DNA of 64,000 bases from Halothiobacillaceae bacterium (GTDB lineage: Bacteria; Pseudomonadota; Gammaproteobacteria; Halothiobacillales; Halothiobacillaceae): positions 1-64,000 of the forward strand of contig JAQVHL010000002.1 of assembly GCA_028696185.1 (NCBI GenBank). The letters are read 5' to 3'. Position 1 is the first letter of the stretch; each line of letters opens with the position of its first letter. The translations under genes were made by a program, and so were the position numbers. Of the stretch, positions 16,848 to 25,771 are shown one piece after another. The notes under the pieces were generated by a model. It ran no database searches. It had not been told where the DNA came from and saw only the letters and a program-made list of their open reading frames with translations.

Positions 16848-17809
16848 TCGCGCGCCTGCGCTTCCAGCAGATCGGCAAAATCATCCGTGGCGCGGACCAG
16901 GGCATCGGCAATACCCGGCTCCGTCGCCGCATGTCCGGCGTCCGGCACGATATTCAGCGTGGCCGTGGGCCAGACGCGCGCCAGTGCGTAGGCCTGCTTC
17001 ACCGGACAGACCACATCGTAGCGTCCGTGCACGATCACGCCGGGAATGTCGCGCAGACGGTGGGCATCGCGCAGCAACTGCTCGGGCTCCAGAAAGGCAC
17101 GGTGGATGAAGTAATGGCACTCGATGCGCGCAATGGACAGCGCAGTGTACGGATCGGCGAAGAACTCCACCGTATCCGGGTCCGGGCGCAGCGTGGCGGT
17201 GCGCCCCTCCCAGATCGACCAGGCCTTGGCCGCGCCCATGCGCGCGATTTCGTTGTCGCCGGTCAGGCGGCGGTAATACGCCCCCACCATGTCCGCCCGC
17301 TCGCTCTCGGGAATCGGTGCGAGGTAGTCCTGCCAGTAATCCGGGAACAGCCGGTCGGCTCCGGACTGGTAAAACCATTCGATATCGCGCGGACGGCACA
17401 GGAAAATGCCGCGCAGAACCAGACCGCTCACCCGATCGGGGTGTGCCTGCGCGTAGGCCAGCGCCAGGGTCGAGCCCCAGGAGCCGCCGAATACCAGCCA
17501 GCGCTCGATGCCCAGTTTCTCGCGCAGGAATTCGATATCCGCGACCAGATGCGCCGTGGTGTTGTTTTCCAGCGAGGCATGCGGCGTCGAGCGCCCGCAG
17601 CCGCGCTGGTCGAACAGCACGATGCGGTAGCGGTTCGGATCGAAAAACCGCCGGTGCGTCGGCGAACACCCCGCCCCCGGCCCGCCGTGCAGGAACAGTA
17701 CTGGAATGCCTCCCGGCGTCCCGCACTCCTCCACATGCAGGACATGCGGCGCCTCGACGGCAAAATTGTGCGTGGCATACGGCAGAATGGCGGGATACAG
17801 CGTGCGCAT
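16844..17809 (-). CDS. pip: Proline iminopeptidase
   Basis: 321 residues of the alpha/beta-hydrolase S33 family. The oxyanion motif LHGGPGAGC (about 39-47), [12 protein letters not shown], the nucleophile elbow [17 protein letters not shown] and the late HGRYDVVCP and DAGHAA (catalytic Asp and His) match prolyl iminopeptidases, which release N-terminal proline from peptides. The start at 17809 is set by GAGGAGGAA upstream. It is the first gene of a pip-dtd pair. Confidence 0.93.
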   Translation of the reverse strand: MRTLYPAILPYATHNFAVEAPHVLHVEECGTPGGIPVLFLHGGPGAGCSPTHRRFFDPNRYRIVLFDQRGCGRSTPHASLENNTTAHLVADIEFLREKLGIERWLVFGGSWGSTLALAYAQAHPDRVSGLVLRGIFLCRPRDIEWFYQSGADRLFPDYWQDYLAPIPESERADMVGAYYRRLTGDNEIARMGAAKAWSIWEGRTATLRPDPDTVEFFADPYTALSIARIECHYFIHRAFLEPEQLLRDAHRLRDIPGVIVHGRYDVVCPVKQAYALARVWPTATLNIVPDAGHAATEPGIADALVRATDDFADLLEAQARE

Positions 17810-18229
17810 GGAAAATTCCTCCTCGGGGGAAGGCTCATGATACACCTCGTCGGGAGGGGGAATTGAAACCTCCCCCCCGCTGCTGTGAGTTGCTAATTAG
17901 CAATTGATAATCCATGGGGGCTAATCAAGGATCGCCAGCGAGATGTTCTACACGGTCCTCGCTCCGCCCCGGCAAGCCGGATTCTGGATGGTTTCGCGTG
18001 CGGGTATCGGGTGGCCTACTGCGGTTTGTGGTCCGACAAGGAACCTTCCGAAGCGGTCATTGCCACGGCGCTGGTGGACGTCATTGGTGATGCCGGCTTT
18101 GCGGTGCGGACGCACCGGAGCGCGCATACCGAAACGGTGCCTGAAAAAAGGCTCAGCCTGCTTGGACGGGTGGGTATGCCGAACCGCGCATTGAAGACGA
18201 TATGTTCCGGCGTGGTTGGGAGGGGGGGG
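17810..18229. other. Gene-free spacer with a 14-bp palindrome
   Basis: A 420-bp gap between pip and repeat copy 4. An AT-rich patch holds the perfect palindrome TTGCTAATTAGCAA (17890-17903), about 80 bp upstream of pip on its strand, which could be an operator. A plus-strand frame from about 17897 to 18225 stays open and looks moderately protein-like (for example GYRVAYCGLWSDKEPSEAV), but it has no convincing start and runs into the repeat. It may be a decayed gene; I do not call it as coding. Confidence 0.4.
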
Positions 18230-18974
18230 CAAAACGAAGGTTTGTTGGACGCTTGTGACCAAGCTGAACGGGGCCCCCCTCTCCCCCTTGGGACCGCCAT
18301 GGACTGGCCTGTGGAAGCCGGGTAAATGGGCCAGGGATGGCCCATTTAGCCTCGCCGCAACAGGATGTTGCGTCGAGCCGGCCCGGCTGGAGCAGGTCAG
18401 GCCAGGGCTTGCCCGAAGGGCGGTCCCGTGGGGGTGTGTTCTTTTGGTTACTTTTCTTGCACAAGCAAGAAAAGTGACTCGCCCGCTTGCGTTGACGCCT
18501 GTTTGAAAGGCCAAGCCTCATGGCGGGCGAAAAAAGGCTCCAACGGTTATTGAAAGCGGCTTTAACCAGTGCCTGAACGACTTGATCTTTCGCAAGTGGA
18601 CAGGCTGAAAAATCAAGGATATGTTTTCAAAAACCGCTCAGGACAGGCTTGCGCGCTGTTTCGCCCGCCTCAAGCTGCGCACTTCGAATGGCCCGCATCG
18701 CGCGCGGGCGAGTACCTTTCTTTGCTTGCCCAAAGAAAGGTACCAAAGAAAGGGCACCCCCACGGAGGCGCCCTTCGGGCAAGCCATGGACGGGGCCGCT
18801 CCGACCGGGCCGTCCCAACGCGACGTCCTGTCGCGCTGGGACTGAAAGGGCCCTCCATGGCCCTTTCACCCGGTCTCCACAACCCCGTCCATGGCGCCTC
18901 CAAGGGGGCGCTGGGAATCCTTCGTTCGGCGTTGTCAAAGGCCGTCCAACAAACCTTCGTTTTGTAAACACCCT
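18230..18974. repeat. Palindromic MITE-like repeat element, most complete copy
   Basis: 745 bp bounded by perfect 21-bp inverted ends at 18230-18250 and 18944-18964, the right one continuing into TTTTGTAAACACCCT. Inside are two diverged inverted arms of about 320 bp each: a left arm with the CTTTTCTTG-type hairpin (about 18450-18475) and a right arm with the CTTTCTTTG-type hairpin (about 18716-18740). Both carry CGCCCTTCGGGCAAGCC-type blocks. The centre contains gene-free sequence also seen at 150-290. No transposase is encoded. The 85 bp up to ttcA show nothing else clear. Confidence 0.75.
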
Positions 18975-19059
18975 TTGAAGGAGCTGCGAGAAGAAGAATG
19001 AGTCGCCCGCAAAACCCGCTACAATCGCCCTTTCGTGTTCCTGATGCCTGTCCCTGTCG

Positions 19060-19824
19060 ATGAGCGAATTCGTCAAGCCCCCCAAGTCCCTGCTGCGCAC
19101 CGTCGGTCAGACGCTGGTGCAGTACCGCATGCTGAACGAGGGCGACCGGGTGTTGCTGGGTTTGTCCGGTGGCAAGGATTCGCTGTCGCTGCTGCATATC
19201 CTTGAGCACTTCCGCCGGCATGCGCCAGTGCGCTTCACGCTGGCGGCGATCACCATCGACCCGATGAGCGAGAGCTTCGACCCCTCGCCGCTCAAGCCGT
19301 ATCTCGCCGCGCTGGGCGTGCCCTATTTTTATGAGTCGCAGCCGATCGTGACGCTGGCGGACCGGCATATGGACAACGACTCCTACTGCGCTTTCTGCTC
19401 ACGCATGAAGCGCGGGCTGATGTACAAGGTCGCGCGTGAAAACGGCTTCAACGTGCTGGCGCTGGGGCAGCATCTGGACGATCTGGCGGAGAGTTTCCTG
19501 ATGTCGGCCTTCCACGGTGGGCGTCTGAATACCATGAAGGTGCATTACCTGAACGACGCGGGCGATGTGCGCATCATCCGTCCGCTGGCACGGGTGCGCG
19601 AGCGGCAGACGCGCGATTTCGCCCAGGCGGCCGGCCTGCCGGTCATTCACGAGAACTGCCCGGCCTGTTTCGACAGTCCGACCCAGCGCGCCCATATGAA
19701 GGCGCTGCTGGGAGCGGAGGAAGCGGGTCACCCGATGCTGTTCAAGTCGCTGCTTTCGGCGATGCGCCCGCTGATGGAGGCGGGGCTGGAGGCTGCGCTG
19801 GCCGCGGGGCCGCGCGAGCCATGA
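19060..19824 (+). CDS. ttcA: TtcA-like tRNA 2-thiocytidine synthetase
   Basis: 254 residues. The PP-loop LSGGKDSLSLLH (about 34-45) binds ATP for adenylation of the tRNA base. CAFC (about 110-113) followed by SRMKRGLMY and a later CPACF supply the cysteines that hold the [4Fe-4S] cluster in TtcA enzymes. ALGQHLDDLAESFLMS replaces the usual ALGHHRDD. It is shorter than E. coli TtcA, so it may be a TtcA-family paralogue with a different tRNA target. Its stop overlaps the acyltransferase start by ATGA. Confidence 0.8.
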   Translation: MSEFVKPPKSLLRTVGQTLVQYRMLNEGDRVLLGLSGGKDSLSLLHILEHFRRHAPVRFTLAAITIDPMSESFDPSPLKPYLAALGVPYFYESQPIVTLADRHMDNDSYCAFCSRMKRGLMYKVARENGFNVLALGQHLDDLAESFLMSAFHGGRLNTMKVHYLNDAGDVRIIRPLARVRERQTRDFAQAAGLPVIHENCPACFDSPTQRAHMKALLGAEEAGHPMLFKSLLSAMRPLMEAGLEAALAAGPREP

Positions 19825-20714
19825 AGCCGCAAACCAAGGCCCGGTTGTTCGATACGGTGGGGCATGCCGTCGGTTATCTGCCCTTATGGGCGAATCGTGC
19901 GCTGGGGCGTTTGATCGGTGAGCTGGCGGACCGGGTCCCGAATCGTTCGCGTGCGGTGACCGAGCGCAATCTGTCGCTGTGTCTGCCAGAGCTGTCCCCG
20001 GATGAGCGCCGCCGTCTGCGTCGCCAAAGCCTGATCGAAACCGGCAAGACTCTGGCCGAGATCGGCATGCTCTGGCGTTGGCCCATTGAGCGCCTGCGGG
20101 CGCTGATGCGCGAGGAGCCCGGTTATGCCTGTGTGAAAGCGGCGCTTGCGCAGGGGCGGGGAGTGTTGCTGCTGGCGCCGCACATGGGGGCCTGGGAGTT
20201 GGGCGGCTTGCTGCTTTCCGGGCGTTTTCCGCTCACGATCATGTACCGCCCCTCGCGAACCCCGGCACTGGATGCGCCGCTCAAGCGTGCGCGGGAGCGG
20301 TATGGGGCGCGTCTGGTGCCTGCCGATACTTCGGGCGTGCGCGCCGTACTTGCCGCGCTCAAGCGCGGCGAGGTGGCCATCATCCTGCCCGATCAGGAGC
20401 CCAGTTTCGGGCAGGGCGAATTTGCGCCATTTTTCGGACAGCCCGCGTACACCCTGCAGTTGGTCGCCCGTCTACTCTCGCGCACCCAGGCGGTGCCGGT
20501 CTTCACGCATGTCGAGCGGTTGCCCGGCACGCGCGGCTACCGCTTTCACTTCCAGGAAGCCTCCGATGCACTGGGTAGCGAGAACCTGAACGAGGCCTTG
20601 ACCGCACTCAATGCGGGCGTGGAGGCTCTGGCCCGCACCTGGCCGGCGCAATACCTCTGGAGCTACAAACGCTTCCGCACCCGCCCCGACGGGGAGCCCT
20701 CGTTTTACGATTGA
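19821..20714 (+). CDS. LpxL/HtrB-family lipid A acyltransferase
   Basis: 297 residues. An N-terminal membrane-associated helix precedes the HX4E catalytic motif in APHMGAWELGG. Substrate-binding MYRPSRTPALD, ILPDQEPSFGQGEFAPFFG and the C-terminal QYLWSYKRFRTRP complete the family pattern. Such enzymes add secondary acyl chains to lipid A at the inner membrane. It is translationally coupled to ttcA. A second family member lies on the opposite strand at 21338. Which step each performs cannot be told. Confidence 0.87.
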   Translation: MKPQTKARLFDTVGHAVGYLPLWANRALGRLIGELADRVPNRSRAVTERNLSLCLPELSPDERRRLRRQSLIETGKTLAEIGMLWRWPIERLRALMREEPGYACVKAALAQGRGVLLLAPHMGAWELGGLLLSGRFPLTIMYRPSRTPALDAPLKRARERYGARLVPADTSGVRAVLAALKRGEVAIILPDQEPSFGQGEFAPFFGQPAYTLQLVARLLSRTQAVPVFTHVERLPGTRGYRFHFQEASDALGSENLNEALTALNAGVEALARTWPAQYLWSYKRFRTRPDGEPSFYD

Positions 20715-20734
20715 GCGGCATCGGTCTGTCGGAC

Positions 20735-20762
20735 TTTACCCCTTTTTTTGTTGTGGTATGCT
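20735..20762 (+). promoter_or_regulatory. Possible sigma70 promoter for the CZB gene
   Basis: TTTACC (20735-20740) and TATGCT (20757-20762) are separated by 16 bases in the 160-bp spacer upstream of the CZB gene. The spacer also includes a T-run (20743-20749). A long leader of about 105 bases would result. Confidence 0.4.
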
Positions 20763-20874
20763 CCACGAGCCACCGAATTTGTTGGGGAGTGGGTGTTCCT
20801 GTGCCGTGTCGGCGACCCTGCAGGTTCATTCAAGGTGGCGCGGAAGAACGCTCAAGTCGCTGGAGTGCGAAATA

Positions 20875-21327
20875 ATGGACAAGAATCAGGTCATTCAACT
20901 GCTGCGCACCGCCAAGCGGGATCACCTCGCCTGGGTTGGGCGCGCCGAGCTTCTGGTGCAGGGCATCCCCGTCTCCAAGGAGCAGATCCCCGTTCTGCAT
21001 ACCGATTGCAATTTCGGGCGCTGGTATTTCGGTGAGGGGCAGGTGCTGGCGAAGTTTACCGATTTTCGGGCTATCGACCCGCCCCATCAGACCCTGCATC
21101 ATGCCTATGCGCAGATATTCAAATTGCTGCTTGAGGAAGAAAATCCGTCCTTCTTCAGCAAGCTGCTGGGCACGGCGCGCAAGCAGCACGAGCGCAATAT
21201 GCCGGCCATCGAGGCCAATATGCACGCGCTGGAGCAAGCCTCTCAGGAAGTGGTGCGGCATCTGGAGGCGCTGGAGCACATCCTCCATGACATGCCCGAC
21301 GAGGACGTGGTCGAGCTGTTCCGTTGA
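20875..21327 (+). CDS. Standalone CZB (chemoreceptor zinc-binding) domain protein
   Basis: 150 residues, soluble and mostly helical. The CZB ligand pattern is complete: H17 in RDHLAWVGR, C45 in DCNFGRWYFG, and H71 and H75 in HQTLHHAYAQIF, giving the 3-His/1-Cys zinc site of these domains. In other bacteria CZB domains sense zinc or hypochlorous acid and are usually attached to chemoreceptors or diguanylate cyclases; here there is no effector domain. GGAG lies upstream of the ATG at 20875. It sits between two LpxL-like genes without a clear operon partner. Confidence 0.85.
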   Translation: MDKNQVIQLLRTAKRDHLAWVGRAELLVQGIPVSKEQIPVLHTDCNFGRWYFGEGQVLAKFTDFRAIDPPHQTLHHAYAQIFKLLLEEENPSFFSKLLGTARKQHERNMPAIEANMHALEQASQEVVRHLEALEHILHDMPDEDVVELFR

Positions 21328-21337
21328 GATGCCCATT

Positions 21338-22327
21338 TCAATCGTAGGGCGAGCGATCACCCTCGATTCGCGGTGTACGAAACAGCCGGAACGTCCACAG
21401 ATACTGATCCGGCGCCTCCCGGATCAGTGATTCCAGCGCGTCATTGGCACGCTGCGCGTTGATTCCTTCATCTTCCTCGAAGCTCGTCATCGGCGGTAAA
21501 ACCTTCAGCCGGTAACGTCCGCTTTGCGGATCCAGCGTGCACAGATGCGGCAACGCCCAGGCATTCCCCAGCCTGGCAAGTCGCCCAAGCAGGGCTACGG
21601 TGGCTTTTTCCACGCCGAAAAAACGCGCGAATGCCGCATTCTCTCGTCCCAGATCCTCATCCGGCAGGTAATAGAACCCGCCGCCCGCGCGCAGGATGCG
21701 CAGATGAGGACGCAGCCCCTCTTCCCGACCGTACAGCACGCTGGAAAAGCGCGTGCGGCTGCGCACCATCAGCCACTCCAGCAAGGGATTGTCGAAGGGT
21801 TTATACATTCCCGAGCCTTCCCAGCGTAAGGACATGTAGATCGCGCTCATTTCCAGCGCCACGGAATGTCCTGTCAGCAGGATTACCCCTTTTCCGCTTT
21901 GCGCGGCGGCATCCACATGCGCGAGGCCCTCGATGTCCAGCCGCGCAAGCAGATGCTCGCGTGAGCGGAACCACAGCCGTCCCAGATCGAGAATGGCATA
22001 GGCCTGCATGTAAAGATGCCGCGCCAGGAGACGCTCTCGATCGGGGGCGCCGAGTTCGGGAAAGCACAGGGCCAGATTGATGCGCGCAATGCGCGGGCGT
22101 TTGCGGTTCAGGCGGGGATAGAGCCAGGCCACGCCCCGTGCCAGCGCGCGTCGCAGTGCATTGGGAGCGAAGGACAGCGTCCAGAGCAGGCCGACACCGA
22201 ACCACAGCCCCCAAAATCGCGGGGCGAGCAGGGCGGCCCTGAAGCGCAGGCTGGGCGTACCGTGCGGGCGCGAGGCGCTCAGGCCGCCGTAGGAATCAGG
22301 CGGGCGTGCGGGCTGTGGCATGCTCAT
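21338..22327 (-). CDS. LpxL/LpxM-family lipid A acyltransferase (second copy)
   Basis: 329 residues. A hydrophobic N-terminal helix (FWGLWFGVGLLWTLSF) is followed by the HX4E motif in LTGHSVALEMSA, the Lys-containing YKPFDNPLLEWLMVRSR, YYLPDEDLGRENAAFARFFG and the terminal QYLWTFRLFRTP. It adds acyl groups to lipid A at the inner membrane. The ATG at 22327 overlaps the stop of the methyltransferase gene, and another in-frame ATG is at 22321. It is the last gene of the long minus-strand def-to-lpxL run. Confidence 0.87.
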   Translation of the reverse strand: MSMPQPARPPDSYGGLSASRPHGTPSLRFRAALLAPRFWGLWFGVGLLWTLSFAPNALRRALARGVAWLYPRLNRKRPRIARINLALCFPELGAPDRERLLARHLYMQAYAILDLGRLWFRSREHLLARLDIEGLAHVDAAAQSGKGVILLTGHSVALEMSAIYMSLRWEGSGMYKPFDNPLLEWLMVRSRTRFSSVLYGREEGLRPHLRILRAGGGFYYLPDEDLGRENAAFARFFGVEKATVALLGRLARLGNAWALPHLCTLDPQSGRYRLKVLPPMTSFEEDEGINAQRANDALESLIREAPDQYLWTFRLFRTPRIEGDRSPYD

Positions 22328-22908
22328 GGGCGTCGTGCAATGAGCTGTGCCAGACCACGCCGCCGGTTTCCAGGGGCGGCCAGTGGTCCTTCTTCACGGT
22401 AGAGCACGGTTTGCAGGCCGGGAAACAGCTGCGCCAGCTCACCGGGGACGAGCAGGTGCAGCGGATTGGACGGGCCTTGTTCGCGCTCGTTCGTGAAGGT
22501 CTGGTAGAACAATCGCCCGCCAGGGGCCAGGGCGCGCTCGATGAGCGGGGCCAGCGGGCGGTGCAGATAATGCGCCACAACAATGAGGTCGAAAGCCGCC
22601 TCTTCGGGTGTCCAGGCGGTCAGATCCGCGCATTCGGCGATCACGGACAGCCCTTCGGCCCGCGCGCGTGCATGGAGCCGCTCCACGGCCGGCAGGGCGT
22701 AATCCACCGCGAGAACGTCCAGGCCGGCGCGGGCCAGGAACAGCGCATTCGCCCCCAGGCCGCAGGCCAGTTCCAGCGCCCGTCCCTGCGCAGGCAGCAG
22801 ATGCAGGTTTTCGGTCAGCAATTCGGCGGGGGACTGGGCCTCGTCGGCCATCAGGCGGTAGCGTTCGTTCCAGCGCTCGCGGCGCGCGCTTTCGGTGGAA
22901 TCGAGCAT
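22324..22908 (-). CDS. Class I SAM-dependent methyltransferase
   Basis: 194 residues. Motif I LELACGLGANALFLA (about 42-56), VLAVDYALPAVERL and FDLIVVAHYLHRPL (acidic motif II region) mark a Rossmann methyltransferase of the TehB/Methyltransf_25 kind. The substrate is not predictable. It starts 2 bp after the trkH stop and overlaps the acyltransferase by ATGA, so it is part of the same transcript. Confidence 0.82.
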   Translation of the reverse strand: MLDSTESARRERWNERYRLMADEAQSPAELLTENLHLLPAQGRALELACGLGANALFLARAGLDVLAVDYALPAVERLHARARAEGLSVIAECADLTAWTPEEAAFDLIVVAHYLHRPLAPLIERALAPGGRLFYQTFTNEREQGPSNPLHLLVPGELAQLFPGLQTVLYREEGPLAAPGNRRRGLAQLIARRP

Positions 22909-22910
22909 GC

Positions 22911-24362
22911 TCAGCGTCTCCAGAAAGCCGGGGTGAACAGCACCAGCAGGGTGAAGATTTCCAGACGCCCGAACAGCATGCCCGCACAGGCTACCCATTT
23001 GCCGAAATCGCTCACTTGGGTGAAGTTGCTTGCCACCACGCCCAGGCCGGGCCCCAGGTTGTTGAGCGTTGCGGCCACAGCACCGAAGGCGGACACATGG
23101 TCCAGCCCCGAGGCGAGCATGAGGATCATCAGGATCACGAAGATGCCTACATAAGCGGAAAAAAAGCCCCAGACGGCACTGATGACTTCATCGGGCATGA
23201 TCTTGCCGCCGATCTTGACCACCATGGTCGCGTTCGGGTGCAACAGGCGGGTCAGCTCGCGGAAACCCTGGCGAATCAGTAGCAGGAAGCGCACCACCTT
23301 GAGCCCGCCACCGGTCGATCCGGCGCAGGCGCCGACAAAGCTGGCGAGAATCAGCACCACGGGCAGGAAGGTGGGCCAGAGCGTGATGTCGGCCGTGGCA
23401 AAGCCGGTCGTGGTGGCGTAGGACACCACATTGAACGAGGCATAGCGCAGTGCGGTGTGGAGATCGCGGTAGGTATCACCCAGCCACAGGTACAGGGTAT
23501 AGACCAGGATCAGGCCAATCAGGATGCTGGCGTAGAGCTTGAACTCGGAGCTTTTGAGGTAAGCCCCCAGGCTGCGCGAGCGCAGGGCGAGAAAGTGCAG
23601 GGCAAAGCTCACACCGGAGGCGGCCATGAACACGGTGGCGATGACTTCCAGCATGGGCGTGTCATAGTGCCCGAAGCCGGCGTCGTGGGTGGAGAAGCCG
23701 CCGATGGCCACGGTGGAGAAGGCGTGGCCGATGGCGTCAAACCAGGGCATGCCGAAGGCGTGATAGAGCAGGACGCAGCTCACCGTGAGGCCCAGATAGA
23801 TGTACCACAGCGCCTTGGCCGTTTCCGAGATGCGTGCCGTGAAGCGGTTGTCCTTGATCGGCCCGGACATCTCCGCCTTGTACAGCTGCATGCCGCCCAC
23901 GCCGAGCAGGGGCAGCAGAGCCACGGCGAGCACCACGATCCCCATGCCCCCCAGCCATTGCAGCTCCTGCCGGTAAAGCAGGATCGAGCGCGGCAGGCTG
24001 TCCAGGCCGACGATGGTGGTGGCGCCGGTCGTGGTCAGGCCGGAGATGGATTCGAAGACCGCGTCGGTCAGCGACAGTTCGGGGTTGTCCGCAAGATACA
24101 GCGGTACGGCGCCAGAGAGGCCCAGCACCAGCCAGAACATCACCACCACGACAAAGCCGTCGCGCAGCTTGAGTTCGTTGCGATGCCGACGCGAGGGCCA
24201 CCAGATGAGCAGGCCGGCGGCAAAAACCAGCATGAAGCCGTCGATGAAGGGGAAAACCTCACCGTCGTTGTAGTAGAGCCCGACGGCTGCCGGGGGCACC
24301 ATGGAGAAGCTGAATACCATCAGCAGCAGGCCCAGGATGCGCTGTATGACCTTGGGTTGCAT
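22911..24362 (-). CDS. trkH: Trk potassium uptake channel TrkH
   Basis: 483 residues with about ten membrane segments. The K+ selectivity-filter signatures are visible: SGLTTTGATTI (first pore loop), VAIGGFSTHD (second), YATTTGFATAD (third) and TLNNLGPGLG (fourth). It forms the inner-membrane pore gated by the cytosolic TrkA ring. The gene lies 22 bp downstream of trkA on the same strand. Confidence 0.95.
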   Translation of the reverse strand: MQPKVIQRILGLLLMVFSFSMVPPAAVGLYYNDGEVFPFIDGFMLVFAAGLLIWWPSRRHRNELKLRDGFVVVVMFWLVLGLSGAVPLYLADNPELSLTDAVFESISGLTTTGATTIVGLDSLPRSILLYRQELQWLGGMGIVVLAVALLPLLGVGGMQLYKAEMSGPIKDNRFTARISETAKALWYIYLGLTVSCVLLYHAFGMPWFDAIGHAFSTVAIGGFSTHDAGFGHYDTPMLEVIATVFMAASGVSFALHFLALRSRSLGAYLKSSEFKLYASILIGLILVYTLYLWLGDTYRDLHTALRYASFNVVSYATTTGFATADITLWPTFLPVVLILASFVGACAGSTGGGLKVVRFLLLIRQGFRELTRLLHPNATMVVKIGGKIMPDEVISAVWGFFSAYVGIFVILMILMLASGLDHVSAFGAVAATLNNLGPGLGVVASNFTQVSDFGKWVACAGMLFGRLEIFTLLVLFTPAFWRR

Positions 24363-24384
24363 GCGCGGCTCTTTTGGGGTTGTG

Positions 24385-25761
24385 CTAGAAGAAGGCGAAC
24401 CCGACCGCGAACAGCTGCTCGATGTCGCGCACGCGCCGTTTGTCGGTCAGGAACAGGATGACATGGTCGCCGGTGCGGATTACCGTGTCGCCGTGTGCGA
24501 TGACGACCTCGCCCTCGCGCGCCAGCGCGCCGATGGTGGTGCCGGGCGGCAGGTCGAGCTTGCTGATCGGGCGACCGACCACCTTGGAGGTTTTTTCGTC
24601 GCCACGAGCCACGATTTCGATGGCTTCCGCTGCGCCGTGGCGCAGCGAATGCACCGCCACCACGTCGCCGCGTCGCAGGTGGGTGAGCAGCGCGCCGATG
24701 GTGATCTGGTGCGGGGAGAGGGCAATGTCGATCGGGCCGCTCTGGATCAGGTCGACATAGGCGGCGCGGTTGACGATGCACATGACCTTGCGCGCGCCCA
24801 GTCGTTTGGCGAGCATCGAGGAGAGGATGTTGTCCTCGTCATCGTTGGTCAGGGCAAGGAACACGTCCATGTCCTCGATGTTCTCTTCGGCCAGGAGCTC
24901 CGCGTCGGTGGCGTCACCGTTGAGCACCACGGTGTGATCCAGCTCCTCCGCCAGGCGGCGCGCGTTCAGCGGGTTATGCTCGATGACCTTGATCTGGTAG
25001 CTTTCTTCCAGCGTGCGGGCCAGTGCGCGGCCGATATTGCCGCCGCCGGCGATCATCAGGCGGCGATAAGGGCGGTCCAGGCGGCGCAACTCGCCCATTA
25101 CCGCGCGGCTGTGTTCGCGCGTGGCGACGAAAAACACCTCGTCACCGTCCTCGATGATGGTTTCGCCTTCCGGATGGATGGGGCTGTCGCGGCGAAAAAT
25201 GGCGGCCACGCGCATGTCGACGGTGGGCATGTGCTCGCGCAGCGTGCGGATCGGGCGCCCGACCAGCGGCCCGCCATGGTGGGCGCGGATGCCGACCAGG
25301 CGCACCCGCCCTTCGGCAAAATCCAGCACCTGCAGGGCTTCGGGGTATTCGATCAGCCGCGCGATGTAGTCCTTGACCAGGGTTTCCGGGCTGATGACCA
25401 CGTCCACGGGAATGGCCGCGTTATCGAACAGCGCGGCATGCTGCTGGTAGCCGGTGGCGCGGATGCGGGCGATCTTGGTCGGCGTGTGGAACAGGGTCCA
25501 GGCCACCTGGCAGGCAACCATGTTGCTCTCGTCGCTGTTGGTCACCGCCAGCAGCATGTCGGCGTCTTCCGCACCGGCATCCTTGAGCACGTCCGGATGG
25601 GAGGCGACGCCGCACAACGTGCGGATGTCCAGCCGCTCCTGAAGATCGCGCAAGGCCACGGCATTGGTGTCGACCACCGTGATGCTGTTGTTGGCCTCGG
25701 CGGCAAGGTGGGTGGCCACCGAGGAGCCGACCTGTCCTGAACCGAGGATGATGATCTTCAT
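24385..25761 (-). CDS. trkA: Trk potassium uptake regulator TrkA
   Basis: 458 residues of duplicated RCK type. Each half begins with a Rossmann glycine motif ([16 protein letters not shown] at 1 and [14 protein letters not shown] at about 233) that binds NAD(H) or nucleotides, followed by a TrkA-C ligand domain. The intracellular ring regulates TrkH. It is 10 bp from ntrX, so K+ uptake is cotranscribed with a two-component system, an order known in other Proteobacteria. Confidence 0.95.
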   Translation of the reverse strand: MKIIILGSGQVGSSVATHLAAEANNSITVVDTNAVALRDLQERLDIRTLCGVASHPDVLKDAGAEDADMLLAVTNSDESNMVACQVAWTLFHTPTKIARIRATGYQQHAALFDNAAIPVDVVISPETLVKDYIARLIEYPEALQVLDFAEGRVRLVGIRAHHGGPLVGRPIRTLREHMPTVDMRVAAIFRRDSPIHPEGETIIEDGDEVFFVATREHSRAVMGELRRLDRPYRRLMIAGGGNIGRALARTLEESYQIKVIEHNPLNARRLAEELDHTVVLNGDATDAELLAEENIEDMDVFLALTNDDEDNILSSMLAKRLGARKVMCIVNRAAYVDLIQSGPIDIALSPHQITIGALLTHLRRGDVVAVHSLRHGAAEAIEIVARGDEKTSKVVGRPISKLDLPPGTTIGALAREGEVVIAHGDTVIRTGDHVILFLTDKRRVRDIEQLFAVGFAFF

Positions 25762-25771
25762 GGGCGCTGCG

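Noticed and set aside
1..18974. Dispersed repeats considered as a CRISPR array
   Set aside because: The copies are hundreds of bases long, inverted, kilobases apart and imperfect, with no regular spacers and no cas genes.
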